Shown here piece after piece: positions 12,746-23,160 of a stretch of 64,000 bases of DNA. Position 1 is the first letter of the stretch. Each line of letters opens with the position of its first letter. Both the position numbers and the translations under genes were made by a program. Source of the DNA: Sthenelais limicola (lineage: Eukaryota; Annelida; Polychaeta; Phyllodocida; Sigalionidae). The stretch is taken from the NCBI GenBank assembly GCA_942159475.1, contig OW804096.1, positions 127,152,941-127,216,940 of the forward strand, written 5' to 3'. The notes beneath the pieces were generated by a model. The model was not told the DNA's origin. It did no database searches and saw only the letters and a program-made list of their open reading frames with translations.

Positions 12746-13709
12746 AAAAAAATAGGGCCGATCGTAATTACCTTTATTTAAATAGTTCTGTTGGCCTGAT
12801 TCACATCGATCATACATAAAGGTATTTTAAAGTAACTAATTCCATTGGTGGTTTATCCACATTTCAAAGGTGCTTGTGGCTGTGACTGTGGCTATTTTCA
12901 GCCTATAACGTTTCTGCTGACAACAAAACAATCGGTAGGCTACGGCATGCGTGTGTCGACGCAGGAACAGCAGTAAAATATCAATCAAATCAGACAATAA
13001 ACTAAAATCCTTTCATGTTCATCGTATTTCCACAATAATGTAAAGGAAGGAATTTGTTGTAGAAAGACTTAAACCTCTGAAAAGGGACTGAAAATGATTC
13101 GAAAAAACAAACAAATCTTTCTTGGCCTTAGTTTCATCCCAGCTGACAACAAGGTCGGCTACGGCGTGCGTGTCAACGCATGAAGAGCACTAAAATATCA
13201 ATTAGATAACCAAAATAAACTAAAATCCTTTCATGTTTATCTAAGCCTAACCATACCAACGCATAACTTTGTTTTAAAGGGATTTAAAGCTGTGGAAAGC
13301 TGTGAAACTTACAATTTATTCTCTATCTTGTATAATCCATTTGAATCGATTTTCTATGACTGACAGTGTCAGTGACAGACTCTAGTCGGCGAAAAACGTT
13401 GATTTCAACTATGAAAAGTACTGGAATTTGAATATCAAACTGAACGATATTTATCTTATTAAGTATTTTAAATCGTATTCATGTTTTGGTAATCGTAATT
13501 AACTGAAAATTAAGTGAAATAACGATTCAAAATGGAACTACATTCTGCAGCAGGCCTTGTCACACCCGGCAGGTCAAGCGCGCATTGATATGTAGTCAGC
13601 AACGACTCAAGGCAGGTGGGAGGAGGGGCCGAGGGGATCCACATTTAGGCTAATTTCCATCGATTTTCACCGTTTTTTTTCACGTAAATTGTCTGAAAAA
13701 AGGTATAAT
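12746..13709. other. Non-coding interval with a diverged local duplication
   Basis: A block of about 150 bp near 12890-13010 recurs at about 13125-13240. It shares GCTGACAACAA, GGCTACGGC-TGCGTGT, ATATCAAT and ACTAAAATCCTTTCATGTT. No coding signal is seen. Confidence 0.55.
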
Positions 13710-13858
13710 AAACACAAAAGTGCCCTTGGCAGATATCTCCGGTGCATATTGCCCTTGGGCTACGTGATCTCAGCTCGTGCGCTCACGCGCACTCACTGAG
13801 ATCACTAGCCCTCGGGCAATATGCACCTCCGATATCCGCCTCGGGCACTTTTGTCTAT
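13710..13858. repeat. ~150-bp imperfect hairpin with CTCGGGC motifs
   Basis: The left arm 13710-13772 and right arm 13797-13858 pair over about 60 bp with small mismatches; the common core is GGTGCATATTGCCC. The loop contains a further GTGCG/CGCAC stem. The open frame 13742-13951 is created by the hairpin and is not a gene. Confidence 0.8.
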
Positions 13859-14780
13859 TTATATGTTTACAGTTCTACCAACGCATATTTTAAACAAACA
13901 TCCACGATAATTCTTCTGGCTAATCAACGTCATCCTATCCATCCTATATAATATTATATACATTTAGACCAGGTTTGGTCAGATTCCTATATAATATTAT
14001 ATACATTCAATGAATCTCAAGATGCAGAAATATAGTGTCATATTGATAATATTCATTTGTGGGCGGTGTGAAGTTCAGTTTTCAACATCCTAATTTCTTC
14101 AAAAGAGTTGAGAGTTTAAGAGTTTAATTGCGCATGCTGTAGAAGAACAAAAATAATCATTTCTTAGCAATCGGATGTCCGCTTGGACTGCCTAAAGACT
14201 GCCATGATCTTTATTTAATCTTTCCTCTTTGATATGTCCTGAGGACCATACGTTTCTTGTGAAATCAGTACAGTTATTAGAATACCAAGCTAAGATGATG
14301 ATCACTACAAAAAATTCAAATCGCACTTCATTGATCAACTGCCTTTTCAAACGCCAAGGTTTTTAGGCTCGATAGATCTAAGGGAAATGGGTTATAATTT
14401 ATTCCACCATCAGCAATGCCTTATAGACGCAGAAGCTTTCCGATTCGTACAAAACCTTTAGATGGCAGACCTTGGATATCATAAATTTGGAGAAGGACAT
14501 GCCAAATTCGATTTATTTCATCGCGGTGCTCTCAACCAACGTTCATGAAACAAGAAAAACAACTATAAATCAATGCTATATGCTATGCTATGCTATAAAT
14601 CTCTTATCGCCACCACCCATAAGGTGAATAAAATATATACATGATATGACGACCGTCTCTTTACATATTTATACAACTGCCACACAAGAAAGCACCTAAA
14701 GACATTTCCTACTAGGTCGCACCCATAGTAGAAACGAAATGACCTTGTAAAGGAAAGGGGAAAGAGTAGAAAGGAACAAC
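13859..14780. other. Non-coding interval
   Basis: Contains a short direct repeat, CCTATATAATATTATATACATT, at about 13938 and 13987, and a small TGCTA repeat near 14575-14600. Nothing coding is supported. Confidence 0.5.
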
Positions 14781-14960
14781 TCAAGGCTCGTTACCGGATA
14801 TAATTTGGACGGAAGTAGGAGGAGACCCGGGAGGGGGCAATCTCTACAAAGGCCGGGTACCTGTTTCTCACCGGATATGGCGTGCCTCGAGCGCGTGATG
14901 ACACAAGGAACTTCGTCGTGTTTACTGGCCTCACGCGCCGAGATTTCTTCACAGCAGGGA
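14780..14960. other. GC- and CpG-richer patch
   Basis: About 180 bp is clearly richer in GC and CpG than its surroundings (for example GCGCGTGATG and CACGCGCCGAG). It is open in one frame on each strand (14805-15032 + and 14791-15078 -). It could be a promoter or first exon of an unrecognised gene, but no splice partner or domain is visible. Confidence 0.3.
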
Positions 14961-14966
14961 TCAAAA

Positions 14967-15004
14967 TATACACCACAGAACTATGATATAGTTCTGTGTA
15001 TATA
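14967..15004. repeat. Short perfect hairpin
   Basis: CACAGAACTAT and ATAGTTCTGTG are exact complements around a 2-4 nt loop, with weaker pairing extending outward. Confidence 0.7.
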
Positions 15005-15143
15005 CGAACTGGGCATACGTGCATGCATATAAAATGGACATTGTCCACACTTTGTTTTATAACTGGATTAGTCATCACATAATGTCGTTAATGAAATGTT
15101 TATAATTCAATTGTCATTATATATAAAGACAAATGCATTGTAA

Positions 15144-15259
15144 TGTTTGGAATCATAACCCATGTCCACTAACATGTGTTGTACAAAGGATATAATATAC
15201 AAAGGATTATACTATCCTTTGTACAACACATGTGAGTGGACATGGAGTATGGTTCCACA
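15144..15259. repeat. ~116-bp hairpin
   Basis: The arms 15144-15191 and 15213-15259 pair almost completely. The shared core is ACATGTGTTGTACAAAGGAT, preceded by CATGTCCACT. The loop is about 21 nt. It may be a foldback MITE or a dsRNA source. Confidence 0.8.
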
Positions 15260-17340
15260 CATGCCCAACTTTATTTGGTTATACATTTATGGTATGATTG
15301 GACTGCAGCTTCTGCATGCAATGTCGAACATGATTGTAAAGGATACATATATATTAAGCCCACAATAGCATCTATCAATTAAAAAAAGTACCACCACAGT
15401 TTTAGCCTTACAGTGGAAACGTTTGAAAGCATTTATATAACACTTATAAATAGTCTTGGCTAACTTAAGATGCCAGGAATGCAATCAGACCAGTACTTTT
15501 GTCTACTTTCTTGACTGATAAGTGGCGGCGTTTATAGAACTTACTTTGATATGTTTCCATCTACCTTCGTTTATAATAGGATTATTTGCCAGAAATGATA
15601 TACCATTATCATCAATGACTCTTCACTATCCGCTCTCTCTCTCTCGCTCGCTCTCTTTATCTTCTTTCCCTTAAACGTTCTAACGGCTTGTAGTTTCTAA
15701 GAAGAAAAGAACCAAACGACAAAATTTAGACGTGTATAGTGTCTCTCATTTCCCTGATGACTTGAACATGATATGAAATTTTCATTTCCCGAACATGGTT
15801 GGAAATAAAGATTATGAATTCTAAGATTTTGCATTCTAATCGGGGATATGAGATTGTGTTGCCAAACGTGAGCGCATTGACTTAGATCAAACGTTTGATC
15901 AGCACATGATTATAGTTTGAATGTCGGGCAACATATTCCAAAATATGCTAAATTTCAGGCTTTGGTTCCTTTTTATTCAATAAAACACACACTTCGTTTA
16001 ATCTACATAATATTCAAAAGGGACCAATGACCGCATATGGACCGGAACTATGGTGCTGTTCATCAAGGTACATAGGCCACGGGAGGAATAATCTAGCTGT
16101 CATTCAAACATTGTTTCGTAGTCAATTACAACGGATATATATATATACTCGTTTTAAACAAGCAACACTTTAGCCGCCATTGTTAAAATTATGGCTCCAG
16201 TGCTAAGGGCCTTGCCAAGACGTATATCGAATGGATACGATAAATTACTCAGGCTGAGTGTTTTTATATGTTTTGATCATTTCCAGATAATACTCTTCAG
16301 ATTGTTGTCTTCCCAACTTCTCTCGCCCACAGGCACTCTTCTGATATAGAATGAAGAAAAACTCGATAGTTGATGAGATGGAGCTGAATGATACAAATGG
16401 ATAAGTTGTCTGGGAGCCTGTAGGCAAGTGGTGCTATTTTAAAACTGAATGTAGCTTAGGGGAATGGCAATATATGTATATGGTCAAACAAGCGTTTGGC
16501 GGTTTTCCTGGCCAAGCTCAACATAATAAATTACAATGTTAGCATTGTAGCATCGAATCGCTTGCTCCAAGGCAACTTTAACCCAATCATACATGTATGC
16601 AAATGACATTGTGAAAATAGTGCTAATGTATTTCCGCTGCATTTTTAAATCAAATTATTAACTATTGTTTATTAATTGTATGGATTATCAAATATCATAT
16701 CGGCCTCTAATGATTAAAAACAAAAACTAGAATGATTAGTTGATGCAAATTAATTGAAAACAAGTGAAATTGTAACAACTGGCTTTGTATTACTGTTTCA
16801 TTTCTAATTCGGGATTACTAATTAAATTGATGTAAAATATTATGAAGTTGTTCACAGTGGACACTGATCGAGTAACACCACTTCTTAGTTAAATAAAATT
16901 GTTGTCTGTAAGGTAGCATGCCCCACCCCAGTGTGATCCAGGGGGTGCTTATGTACAGAGGAGGGTGCCTGTTTTAAGAACAGGCCTGTATCCCACATGT
17001 GCTGATACGCCCACTACCGAAGGCGCTTATTTTTGGTGAGTTTTGATTGCCGAAGAGAGTGTGACATCATAAGGTGCGGGTAAGGTGCGGGCAGACATTG
17101 GTTGATAGAAAATAAAGGTATTTAGTCCAGTAAGCGGAGTAAGCGTGACTTAGATTACTTCTACGATTTCTTTTGCTGAAGGTGTTCAGGTTCAAGAAAC
17201 TGACAGTTGCCCAGCTGGCATGCTTGAGCATTTTTAATAAAATACGTTTCCATGGCTCCCACCTATGAAAATGGGGATCTTAGAACTTTGCATAATCTCT
17301 GGAAATAGAAGGGATATAAACTTGATTCAACTGGCCTGGG
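15260..17340. other. Non-coding interval
   Basis: Includes a (CT)n run near 15630-15655 and a short AT run near 16138. No gene evidence is seen. Confidence 0.5.
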
Positions 17341-17364
17341 ATGCGCTATCATATGAACACATGA

Positions 17365-17406
17365 TCAAGGTCATTTGAGGTCAAGGTCAAGGTAATTTCA
17401 AGGTCA
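17365..17406 (+). promoter_or_regulatory. Cluster of AGGTCA half-sites
   Basis: AGGTCA occurs at 17368, 17378, 17384 and 17401; three of these sit in the extended form TCAAGGTCA preferred by monomeric NR5A/ERR-type nuclear receptors. No nearby promoter is known. AGGTCA-rich tandem sequence may equally be a minisatellite-like repeat, so regulatory function is unproven. Confidence 0.3.
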
Positions 17407-17989
17407 AATGGCAAAAATTGGCATTTTGGGGCATTTGAAGTTGTGTGTTGTGTGTACTGAATGTTCCAATGTGGATATTTTTACAAGTCATATACTCCAG
17501 TAACCTTGTAAATGTATTACATATGACAGACCCCCCCGACATTCAGAAACTTTGTCAGATATATGTTGCCATGACAACAGCCTTTGATAAATGGGTACTT
17601 CTAGTGGGGCAGATAAAATGGATTTTCAGGGTAATCATTAACATGATGAGCCAAGCACCAAATTTGTCACAAATGTTCCTCATCTATGGGTAACCTTTCA
17701 AATAAAAGCCTGTTGTCGTTGTCATACAAAATGTGTGACTTGTGATATGAATATGTGATATAAAAACAAAAAAAAAAACTCATCAATGGTATGCTTGAAC
17801 TTTTCAATGACTTGTCTTTTATCTAAAAATCAGTAGGCTGAGTAGGCCTAATTTAATCATAGATATATTCAGCCAACACAGACTCCCCCATATAACATTG
17901 TATACAGGGTCATCCTGAAGACTCAGGAAAATCGGGGACGTTTAAAGTTCTCTAGTTTGTCCAGACACAAAACTCAAGCAAAAAGCTTT

Positions 17990-18302
17990 CGATACTATTA
18001 ATCATATATTAGAGCGTGCGTTTTTTATGAAATCTAGAGTGGAGAAAAATATAGACACTAGAAAAGTCTGTCTGCGGAGACTGTCAAGTGGGAAGAAGCT
18101 TGTTTATACTCGTCCTAAAAATGAAATATTCAGGAAATCCTTTCTTTACAGTATACCTGAACTTTGGAACAAATTAGATCCAAAAATTCAGTTAACACCT
18201 TCCTTGAAGGAATTTAAAAGTTACTTGAAGAATAGGTATCACTTTGAATTTGACCAGTTTTTGAAAAATGAAGTTGATGTCCCGAATTGCGAATCTTCTT
18301 AA
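17990..18302 (+). pseudogene. LINE reverse-transcriptase ORF, C-terminal fragment
   Basis: An open stretch of about 100 residues ends at TAA 18300-18302. It contains the C-terminal signature of CR1/Jockey-type LINE polyproteins: basic FRKSFLYSIPELWNKL followed by LKEFKSYLKN. It aligns to the minus-strand fragment at 21658-22074 (IKRSFLCTVPQLWNEL, IKEFKMFLKHNY) with matching spacing back to a shared H-(I/L)-L-E. The polymerase palm domain is absent, as expected for a 5'-truncated insertion. It is not a host gene. Confidence 0.75.
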
Positions 18303-19080
18303 AGGGTATAACAATATAGGGGGTTGGAAACTGGGAATTGTAGAACCCAGAGAAAGTGAAGGTCGATACAACGACAATATATATATACATTGATGTGAGT
18401 AGAGGGTGGAATTGGGTATATTGACTCTTTAGTCAATGTGGGTACTTTAAGATTTATAATTTAACACTGTTAATCAATTGTCAACATTGGGAACCAAGGT
18501 GAAAATAGAATAAATAGTTGTTGGATCTTCATAAATATATATCTATTATGGATGATCAACTGTATTGAATGTCGGAAATATCTATCTACTATGGATGATC
18601 AACTGTATTGATGGTCGGAATTTTGAGATATGGGATTGTAATATGCAAATTGATATCAGTATTGTCTAATTATATATGGTGCATAACATCGAGGTTGTCA
18701 AGTAATATCATCTTTATCAACATTCTGATAAATAACCAGTAAATGGAGATAGTACAAGACCACGGGTAAAAAATAAGCCGTACAGCTTAGAATGAGCAAA
18801 AAATGTATAGCTTACACATGTAAACTTCAAAATGGTTGAGATATCAAGATGTGATATCCTAATATGAGAATAAGAATCAGCAATACCTAAACATTTGTAC
18901 ATAACATAGAGATTGTCAAGGAATATCTTCATTATCATTACATAGTAACTAAAGAATAAGTGGAGATAACATAGAAATACAAGTAATATTAAGCAGTACA
19001 GCTGAAAAATTGCAACAAGTTTCTATTTCTACATGAAAACAGAACTATCTAATTCTAAAATGATAAGCTTGACTGGAATT
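18303..19080 (+). repeat. Probable LINE 3' flank with tandem duplications
   Basis: Two units of about 57 bp share CTATGGATGATCAACTGTAT or a close variant (about 18545 and 18590). A pair of diverged units of about 200 bp follows (about 18680-18890 and 18894-19080). They share ACATAACAT-GAG-TTGTCAAG, GGAGATA and GTACAGCT blocks. Location right after the LINE stop suggests a 3' untranslated region. Confidence 0.5.
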
Positions 19081-19274
19081 TTATTTATGTACACTGTCAT
19101 CACAGATGAAGACATCAAGACATCAGCAAGACATGAGGATGATATATAAAGAACTTTAAAACTCATGAAAAGAGAAATACGAACAATGATAGACTCAATT
19201 GACTATAATAATAATAAATAAGAATAAAAATGCTGAAACAACGAACAATCAGAGACACTATAAAGAAATTAATG

Positions 19275-20095
19275 AAGCAATTATTTATTTATTTTAAGGG
19301 TCGCCAGGAAAACCTAGTTTTAGAGGGTGTTCACCTTATTTTAATGTATTACAATATATGTACAATTTTGAATGTGAAATCGTCATATGTATAATATGTG
19401 TTGAAATAAAAATGATTATATATATATATTAGCTGGGAGGTTGTTCCATAGTGATGGACCAATGTAGTGCGGTGTATTCTTATATTTCTCCCTATTTGGC
19501 CTTATGATCTTCATTACATACCCGTCAGCCAGTCTGGTTTCCCTGTTCATTGGTTGAACAAAATTCGGGTCATGCTTTTTGCTTTGCATAATACTGAGTA
19601 TTGCAATTTCCCCCTTTTTCCAGACTTTTTACATTACAATCATTTCTTAGTGCTTCAATATCTCTCGGGTCATTCAAAAAGGCAATTTTAATAGCTCTTA
19701 TTAGTAATCTTTTTAACTTATTTCTTATGTTGGCATTTGCCATACACAAGAAAATTATCCCATATTCTAAAATAGATAGGATATGAGTTTTCAGAAAAGT
19801 TACAGCCATGTCCTTCGTGATAAATACCCGGAACTTCCTAAACTGATGGATTTTGAATTGAGCAGCCATTTTCAAATTGTATATGTGATCATTCATACCT
19901 GCAAGCCTATCAATCTTAAAGCCTAAGTATTTTACAGTTTTACATAGCTAGATTTGGATACCGTTTAGATAGACTTTACCCAGCTCTGCAAAATTGATCT
20001 TTTTAAGATACGATCTAGGGCCTAAGATCTGTAATTGGGTTTTTTTTCTCATTTAAAAGTAGACCGTTACATTCAAGGGATGTGTTCATAGCTAA
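19275..20095 (-). pseudogene. LINE reverse transcriptase, 3'-terminal fragment with frameshifts
   Basis: Read on the minus strand from about 20095, successive frames give NGLLLNEKKTQLQILG, then VKYLGFKIDRLAG (typical thumb-domain K-Y-L-G-x-x-I-D), then the segment at 19570-19896 with ILSILEYGIIF. After a frameshift, RLADGYVMKIIRPNREKY and SLWNNLP follow at 19433-19560. An in-frame stop (about 19948) and at least two frameshifts show it is dead. The 3' end runs to an AT-rich tail, TTAAAATAAATAAATAATT, near 19281, consistent with a LINE terminus. Confidence 0.8.
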
Positions 20096-20865
20096 GATAC
20101 ATATTGTCTATACAATAGCACTATCACACAGCGATCAATTTATTAATGAGTCAAATAAATATCATTATGAATTTTACCTTTTAGTTAGATAGGTTAGACT
20201 TATAGGCCTAAAGACATCATCAGTGATATATTCCCAATTGTGCAGCTCTTTAGTATCTGGATGTTGCAGGCACACATAGTTATTTTGGAATGATCTGCCT
20301 CTTGGGAAGGCCACATACAGCTGGCCATGGCAGGCCAAGGCATGCAGATTTCGACTTGATTAAATATCTGTCCTTGTGCCTAGTTTATTACAGTGGAATA
20401 TGCCAGTCCTACAGGGAACTGAATTCCAACACATTCTCACAGTGTGTCCCCGCAAGACTATATGTATACATTAGACTGGACTATTTGACTTGAGGTGCAG
20501 TGGCGGTTTACTTTTTTTTTTTAAAATATTTTATTGGCTGAAACAGTTTAACAATTATTATTTGTATAAAGAAAGACGCATGACTGACAAGATGCAGTTA
20601 TAACAAATCTATTGCAATTTATTACAAATCTTTTTTCCTTTTATTTAATTCGTTAGGAGGTCTGAAACAGAAGGGTTAACATATTGTATGGCGGCTTCGA
20701 TTAGTGTAATTATTTGTGGGTGTTGTCAATTCTCGAAATTTGTAACTCGAAATTTGTTTCCTTTGATCCCTATCAAATATCAATAGAGGTTTGAAATTTG
20801 TCAATATGCCAATGACACCCCTTGACACCAGAGGCAGAGACATTTCAGTAGAAACTTCGGGGTTT
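20096..20865. other. Non-coding interval
   Basis: No exon or RNA gene is seen. A T-rich run occurs near 20510-20525. Confidence 0.5.
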
Positions 20866-21041
20866 GGGATCTGTTGTATAAATTAAGGAAAGGAAAATAG
20901 TGTGTGGGAATTCCTACACTTTTCCCCCTTCCTTCGGTGGGTAAAAATACAAATTCCTACCCGAAATTGTGTGTAGGTTACTCCTACCAGATAAAGGAAT
21001 TCCCACAAAATATCTTTTCCTTAGCTTATACGACAGGCCCC
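20866..21041. mobile_element. Short inverted-repeat element (MITE), relative of 8193-9339
   Basis: The left tip CTGTTGTATAAATTAAGGAA and the right tip, complement of CTGTCGTATAAGCTAAGGAA, match the tips of the 1.15-kb element. Interior GGGAATTCCTAC and GTAGGAATTTG motifs are also shared. About 176 bp, no coding capacity. It sits immediately next to the 3' end of the LINE at 21050-22140. Confidence 0.7.
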
Positions 21042-21049
21042 AGTATATA

Positions 21050-22140
21050 TATATAAATAACTTTATTTCATTGTACATTTACACTTCATTTACAGTTTAG
21101 TTTTACATTACAATACGATATTATGAAATATGAAATAGGGTGGTCCTCTCAGCATCTCCAATAGATCCTGTTCTTCCCAGGTACCCTTAAACTAACAAAA
21201 TCAAATATAATCTTAATCTTAACATACAGCTGATTTATTATGTTTACAAAATGCTTCATAATATTATTATTATATTACATTTTTTTGAGAATTTTGGCAG
21301 AAGTGTTGCCAATCATTTTTTTTTGTATACAATATGATCAACAACATCCTATACTAGATGCTGTGAACATTTTTTGTTTTTTGTTTTGTTATACACCAAT
21401 AATTTAGGTGTTTATATAGATGTTATGAACTGGAACATCCTAAATTTGAAGTTTTTACCATTTCACATTATGGCAATATAGATAACATATTACAAAGTGT
21501 TTATAATATGTATGAACTGGAACATCCCAAATTGATGTTTTTACAAATTCACATTACATTACATTACATATTACAATCACATTATTATCATATACATTAG
21601 TTACCATGTATATTTGATAATTATTAAGTATTACATATATTTTAATACAAGAACATACTACACAGGTTGATAGTTGTGTTTTAGAAACATTTTAAACTCC
21701 TTAATTCCCTCTATATTTTGCTGCTCTGGGGCAAGTTCATTCCATAATTGAGGAACTGTACATAGAAATGACCTTTTAATCATCTCCGTCTTGGGAGTTA
21801 TGGTTTTCAATTTCTTACCTCCATTTAAGAATCTTAAGTTAATTTCTCTTTTATCTAAATTTTCCTCGTTTTTTGACATATTGAACCCCCACTCCAAGAG
21901 ATGAGTTTTCCTTCTATCTGTCATTTTTTGTAATTTAAGATTGAGGTGAGCTTGGTCAGTGTTGACTCTCCTCCCCCATCCTAAAATCAATCTTATAGCT
22001 GCATTCTGAATTGTTTGGATTTTTTTCAAATGTGACAGAGTACTGCCATTATATAACAAATCTCCAAATTCCAAAAGTGGCCTTATAGCAACCTTATAAA
22101 TGGTTAATAATGTACTGTTATTAGTTGAATGCCTTAAATG
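21050..22140 (-). pseudogene. LINE 3' fragment: reverse-transcriptase C-terminus plus 3' UTR
   Basis: The minus-strand frame 22074-21658 (open upstream to about 22140) contains VAIRPLLEFGDLLYNG and KKIQTIQNAAIRLILGWGRR. It ends with IKRSFLCTVPQLWNEL and EFKMFLKHNYQPV before the stop at 21658-21660. This is the thumb and C-terminal region of a CR1-like LINE; the palm domain is missing (5' truncation). The frame is uninterrupted, so the insertion is younger than the one at 19275-20095. The following roughly 600 bp contain two ~95-bp tandem units around GAACTGGAACATCC (about 21430 and 21515) and end in AATAAAGTTATTTATATATA. Confidence 0.8.
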
Positions 22141-22754
22141 GGCTAGTTACAGTATACAGCATAGGGAAGATGCATAGGGAAGATGTGATGCTCGATTCTT
22201 TTCATTGGCCTTTAGCTGATTGATATAAGGGATACCCTATTGGAACATCGCCTTGGTAAAGCACGATAAAAATGTTCCCTTGGAAGCTTTTATGCGTTTT
22301 GATGCCCCCAGCAGATTTTATTGCACAAGGAAATTAAGGCGAAATTGATCTCATCTTCTTTTATGAGTTTTTCCTTCACGCTTAGTGTTTTATGCACTAA
22401 TCGGTATTTGCTACAGTTAGGGAATTTATGTTCATTAAGAGCTTTAACGTGGACTGGGTCATAATATTGGAGGCGGAAAATGTTGACAGTCTAAAAGAGT
22501 GGAAAATGCGGAATTAGCTGAAGGCCATATATATACAAGATAGACAATTATTAATGGCTATACTATGAACGAAACTCACAGGGAATAATTTGATGACAAG
22601 CTCCATGGGGCTTACCGGTGTTTATTGCAATTACATCAATGATTAGGGGAATTTCGGCTTATAATATATGTATAGACCTATATATATATATTATATCTAT
22701 GTGGTGTCGTCATTTGCTTCTACGATTATATACATATACTAGCAAAGTAGGCCC
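22141..22754. other. Non-coding interval
   Basis: No supported feature; a short AT-rich palindromic stretch lies near 22680-22700. Confidence 0.5.
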
Positions 22755-23160
22755 TACCACTGTCAATCCCCTCCTCTCTCACTGCCTCTCCTCCTTTTCT
22801 CCCCCTGCCTCTCCCCTCTCTTGCTCCCTGTCCCTACTCTCCTTCTCCTCTCCCCTGCCCTATTCTCTCTCCCCATCTTCTCGATCTATCCTCTTGTCCC
22901 TCACCCTATCTGATTTCCCCCACCATGTCCCTTCACTTCTTTCATTCTCCCCTTCCCTCTCCCTTCCTCTCCTTTCCGTCTTTCTCTTCCTCCCGTTCTT
23001 CTCTCTATCCTATTCTCCCTCTCCCTATCTGATTTCTCCCACCGGCCTCTCCCTCTGCTTCTTCACTCTCACCCTGTCCCTCTGATCTTTCTCCCCTCAC
23101 CTCCCTCTCTCGTTTTCCTCGCTCTTCCCCTCCCCCTCTGATCACTCTCCCCCTCTTTCC
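22755..23160 (+). repeat. ~400-bp pyrimidine tract (CT/CCT-rich)
   Basis: The plus strand is almost entirely C and T (CTCTCC, CCCTCTCC and similar, imperfect). The 155-codon frame at 22618-23085 is Ser/Leu/Pro low complexity encoded by the tract and is not a gene. Such tracts can form triplex (H-DNA) structures. Confidence 0.85.

Noticed and set aside
17980..18005. Translation KAFDTINHIL resembling reverse-transcriptase palm motif A
   Set aside because: The following residues align, with correct spacing, to the LINE C-terminus at 21658-22074 (H-L-L-E-...-GKKL), so this stretch lies in the C-terminal part. The motif-A likeness is probably chance, although a deletion joining the palm to the C-terminus cannot be fully excluded.
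22618..23085. 155-codon Ser/Leu/Pro-rich open frame
   Set aside because: Encoded by a low-complexity pyrimidine tract.
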